Below, in pieces: positions 38,342-40,279 of a DNA stretch of 40,279 nt. The stretch's first letter is position 1. Every line of letters starts with the position of its first letter. Below the pieces are notes generated by a model. The model ran no database searches and had not been told where the DNA came from. It saw nothing but the letters and a program-made list of their open reading frames with translations. The position numbers were made by a program, and so were the translations under genes. Source of the DNA: a virus; IMG/VR virus record IMGVR_UViG_3300007725_000009, positions 1 to 40,279 of that record. One strand, given 5' to 3'.

Positions 38342-38641
38342 ATGGCAAATACATTTACAAGGTACACAGGTTCAGGAATTACTACTGCGACAACTGTGTT
38401 GACTGCTACAACTACAACTACAGTCATAGGTCTTTCGATTGCTAACACAGGCGCTTCGGATGCTTCGGTTGACGTACAATTGAATGGAACTTATTTGATA
38501 AAAGGTGCTGATGTTCCAGTTGGTTCTGCTGTGGTGGTGATCGGTGGTGACCAAAAGTTGGTTATGATCGACACGGATACAATAGTTGTTACTTCTACCA
38601 TATCAGTTGATGCTGTTATCAGCGTGTTGGAGATAACATAA
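38342..38641 (+). CDS. small beta-rich structural protein
   Basis: The 99-residue product is rich in Thr, Val and Ala, with alternating patterns (TTTTTVIGLSIANTGASDAS; VDVQLNGTYLIKGADVPVGS) that suggest a compact beta-sandwich. Proteins of this shape occur near tail fibre genes of marine T4-like phages. Function unknown; decoration or fibre cap is possible. It is separated by one base from the next gene and so is translated in the same operon. Confidence 0.55.
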   Translation: MANTFTRYTGSGITTATTVLTATTTTTVIGLSIANTGASDASVDVQLNGTYLIKGADVPVGSAVVVIGGDQKLVMIDTDTIVVTSTISVDAVISVLEIT

Positions 38642-38642
38642 T

Positions 38643-40103
38643 ATGAGTTACATAGGCGTAGATAAGACCAAAGCCTTACAAGAAGGTAATTGGACGGTTG
38701 ACCTCGGAGCTACCGATAATGCCGTCTTAGATTCAATCGCAACCAATACTGCGAATACAGCAACTGCGGTACAATTAATCGACAACGCTATTTCTGGAAA
38801 CGAAATGCAGGTGGACGTTGTCGGTTCGCTTCCAGCTGGTAATAATAACATTGGTAATGTTGACTTAGCTTCTGCTATTCCGGCTGGTTCTAACACAATA
38901 GGTTCGGTTAATCAAGCCGGAACTTGGACCACGACGGTAACTCAGGCGACAGCCTCAAACTTGAATGCTACTGTTACAGGTACAGTTGAACTAGGGGCAA
39001 CGTCTCTTGAAGCTCTCGAGAATATCTCTGTAACAATTCCTGGCACGGTTGATATTGGCACAGTTTCCCTTGAAGCTCTTGAGACAATTACTGTTCAACA
39101 ATCAACAGCTTCCAACTTCCTCAATAAACCTTATGGATCAGTTACAACAGCTGCGCCAGCATACACTAACGGTACAGACAACGCCTTGAGCTTAACAACT
39201 CAGGGTTCGCTACGAACTGCAGTATCTGAGTCCCTCCCCTCTGGTAACAATAACATTGGTAATGTTGACCTAGCTTCTTCTATCCCAGCTGGCTCTAATG
39301 TTATAGGCGGTGTTACTCAATCTGGGTCATGGACTGTTACCGCTAACTTATCAGCAACTGATAATGCTGTACTGGACGATATCCTGGCGGATACCGCTTT
39401 GATGGTTCCAGACATTGATGCTATTAGAGTTGCGGTTGAAACAATCGATAATGCTATCTCCGGTAATGAGATGCAGGTCGACGTTGTAGCTTCTCTACCA
39501 GCTGGGGACAATAATATCGGTAATGTTGATATTGCCTCAGCACTTCCTACTGGTTCAAATGTTATTGGTGCTGTTACTCAATCTGGTACGTGGAATGTCA
39601 ATATTTCAGACAATTCTGGTTCAATAACCGTTGACGGTACAGTCACAGCAAATCTATCAGCAACAGATAATGCTGTACTGGACGAGATCCTGGCGGATAC
39701 CGCTTTGATGGTTCCAGACATTGATGCTATCAGAGTTTCTACTGCGGCTATTGATACATCACTGAATAACATCGAGGCTTGGGCTAAGGATTCTGGTACT
39801 ACCGGAACAACTACGCTGCGGACGGTTGAAGCGGGTGCCGATACTTCTAGCGTGACGTCAGTTGCCTCTTCTGCTACAGTCGTAACCTTAAAGGCAGCTA
39901 ATACATTGAGGAGAGGTTGTACTGTTTACAATAACAGCACACAGATTCTTTATGTCAAACTTGGTTCTTCGGCTTCAGCTTCCTCATTTACAGTTAAAAT
40001 GCAACCTGATGATTATTATGAAGTCCCAGCAAAATACAACGGTATTATTACAGGAATATGGGCTGCTGCTAACGGGGCTGCGCTAGTAACGGAGATCACC
40101 TAA
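38643..40103 (+). CDS. repetitive fibre-like protein
   Basis: The 486-residue product contains at least four copies of L-P-A/S-G-x-N-N-I-G-N-V-D-x-A-S (or a shorter S-N-x-I-G-x-V-x-Q-x-G-x-W form) and three blocks around A-T-D-N-A-V-L-D. Two of these include an almost identical 27-residue stretch (ILADTALMVPDIDAIRV). The last about 110 residues form a different, globular-looking domain (RRGCTVYNNSTQILYVKLGS, IITGIWAAANGAALV) that I think is a C-terminal decoration/fibre-head domain found in many phages. The repeats suggest a long thin beta shaft. It overlaps the next start (TAATG). Confidence 0.6.
   Translation: MSYIGVDKTKALQEGNWTVDLGATDNAVLDSIATNTANTATAVQLIDNAISGNEMQVDVVGSLPAGNNNIGNVDLASAIPAGSNTIGSVNQAGTWTTTVTQATASNLNATVTGTVELGATSLEALENISVTIPGTVDIGTVSLEALETITVQQSTASNFLNKPYGSVTTAAPAYTNGTDNALSLTTQGSLRTAVSESLPSGNNNIGNVDLASSIPAGSNVIGGVTQSGSWTVTANLSATDNAVLDDILADTALMVPDIDAIRVAVETIDNAISGNEMQVDVVASLPAGDNNIGNVDIASALPTGSNVIGAVTQSGTWNVNISDNSGSITVDGTVTANLSATDNAVLDEILADTALMVPDIDAIRVSTAAIDTSLNNIEAWAKDSGTTGTTTLRTVEAGADTSSVTSVASSATVVTLKAANTLRRGCTVYNNSTQILYVKLGSSASASSFTVKMQPDDYYEVPAKYNGIITGIWAAANGAALVTEIT
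39351..39737 (+). repeat. 81-bp near-identical direct repeat, 306 bp apart
   Basis: Positions 39351-39431 and 39657-39737 match at all but three bases. Both copies are in frame within the fibre-like gene, so loss or gain of 306 bp by recombination would keep the frame and shorten or lengthen the protein by 102 residues. Confidence 0.85.
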
Positions 40104-40279
40104 TGCCATTATACAGAAAGTCGTTCAATACAAGTAATGATGGATCTGGGTCAGGTTTAGACGCAGATAAACTAGACGGCTCAGAACTCTCGGCGATTAC
40201 ACATTCAGGGGATTCAGTAGCTCTTACTGGTGACGTCACAGGTTCTACTACTGTTGCTGCAGATGGTTCGATCAGTATT
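40103..40279 (+). CDS. tail fibre protein, N-terminal part (cut by window end)
   Basis: The ATG at 40103 overlaps the previous stop (TAATG), and the frame stays open to the last base (59 codons). The start PLYRKSFNTSNDGSGSG is followed by L-D-A-D-K-L-D-G-S-E-L-S, the same receptor-fibre motif as in the 32207 protein, then L-T-G-D-V-T-G-S-T-T-V, typical of fibre shafts. It is probably a further tail fibre; its length and receptor-binding end lie outside the window. Confidence 0.7.
   Translation, partial: MPLYRKSFNTSNDGSGSGLDADKLDGSELSAITHSGDSVALTGDVTGSTTVAADGSISI

Overview
The window is about 40 kb of a T4-like myovirus genome. Recognisable T4 homologues are gp33, gp59, gp32, gp26, gp4, gp48, gp53, gp27, gp5, gp25, gp6, gp7 and gp8, and their 33-59-32 and 25-6-7-8 orders match T4. 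A very large DUF4815-type structural protein, a GH108 endolysin, a 2OG-Fe(II) oxygenase and a S74-capped tail fibre point to the marine/aquatic branch (cyanophage-, pelagiphage- or vibriophage-like). The host cannot be read from the sequence. I saw no tRNA, integrase, insertion sequence or CRISPR array.

Layout. Positions 1-314 hold two very small ORFs. Positions 315-1320 hold about 1 kb with no credible gene but many consecutive RNA-like hairpins. These include two GAAA-capped hairpins, a duplicated module with a 19-bp closing helix, and G-U pairs that only work if the plus strand is transcribed. I read this as one large structured non-coding RNA, or several adjacent ones; it is the main discovery candidate. 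Positions 1321-4815 are an early/middle block: a stand-alone CheY-like receiver, a small exported protein, an ArdC-like antirestriction domain, small unknowns, the late-transcription coactivator gp33, helicase loader gp59 and ssDNA-binding gp32. Positions 4861-5942 hold the endolysin and an oxygenase.

Positions 5937-10788 (minus strand) are a tail/head operon in the order gp4 nuclease, gp2-like protein, tail-tube-fold protein, gp26 with a probable -1 frameshift extension, EF-hand membrane protein and a tape-measure-like protein. The order tube, frameshifted protein, tape measure resembles the classic tail-chaperone arrangement of lambda-like phages. Positions 10854-24650 (plus) are baseplate hub, spike and wedge: gp48, gp53, gp27, lysozyme-less gp5, PAAR tip, gp25, gp6, a 1732-residue gp7 carrying dockerin-like calcium loops and RGD-containing tandem repeats, a tail-associated domain protein, and gp8. 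Positions 24674-40279 hold the giant structural protein, tail fibre and a series of small or repetitive adhesion-type proteins; the last gene is cut by the window end.

Regulation. T4-type late promoters (TATAAATA) lie shortly before many structural genes on both strands, which fits the gp33 coactivator encoded here. The early block instead has two sigma70-like promoters with identical hexamers and spacing. Good intrinsic terminators follow gp32 and the tail fibre gene.
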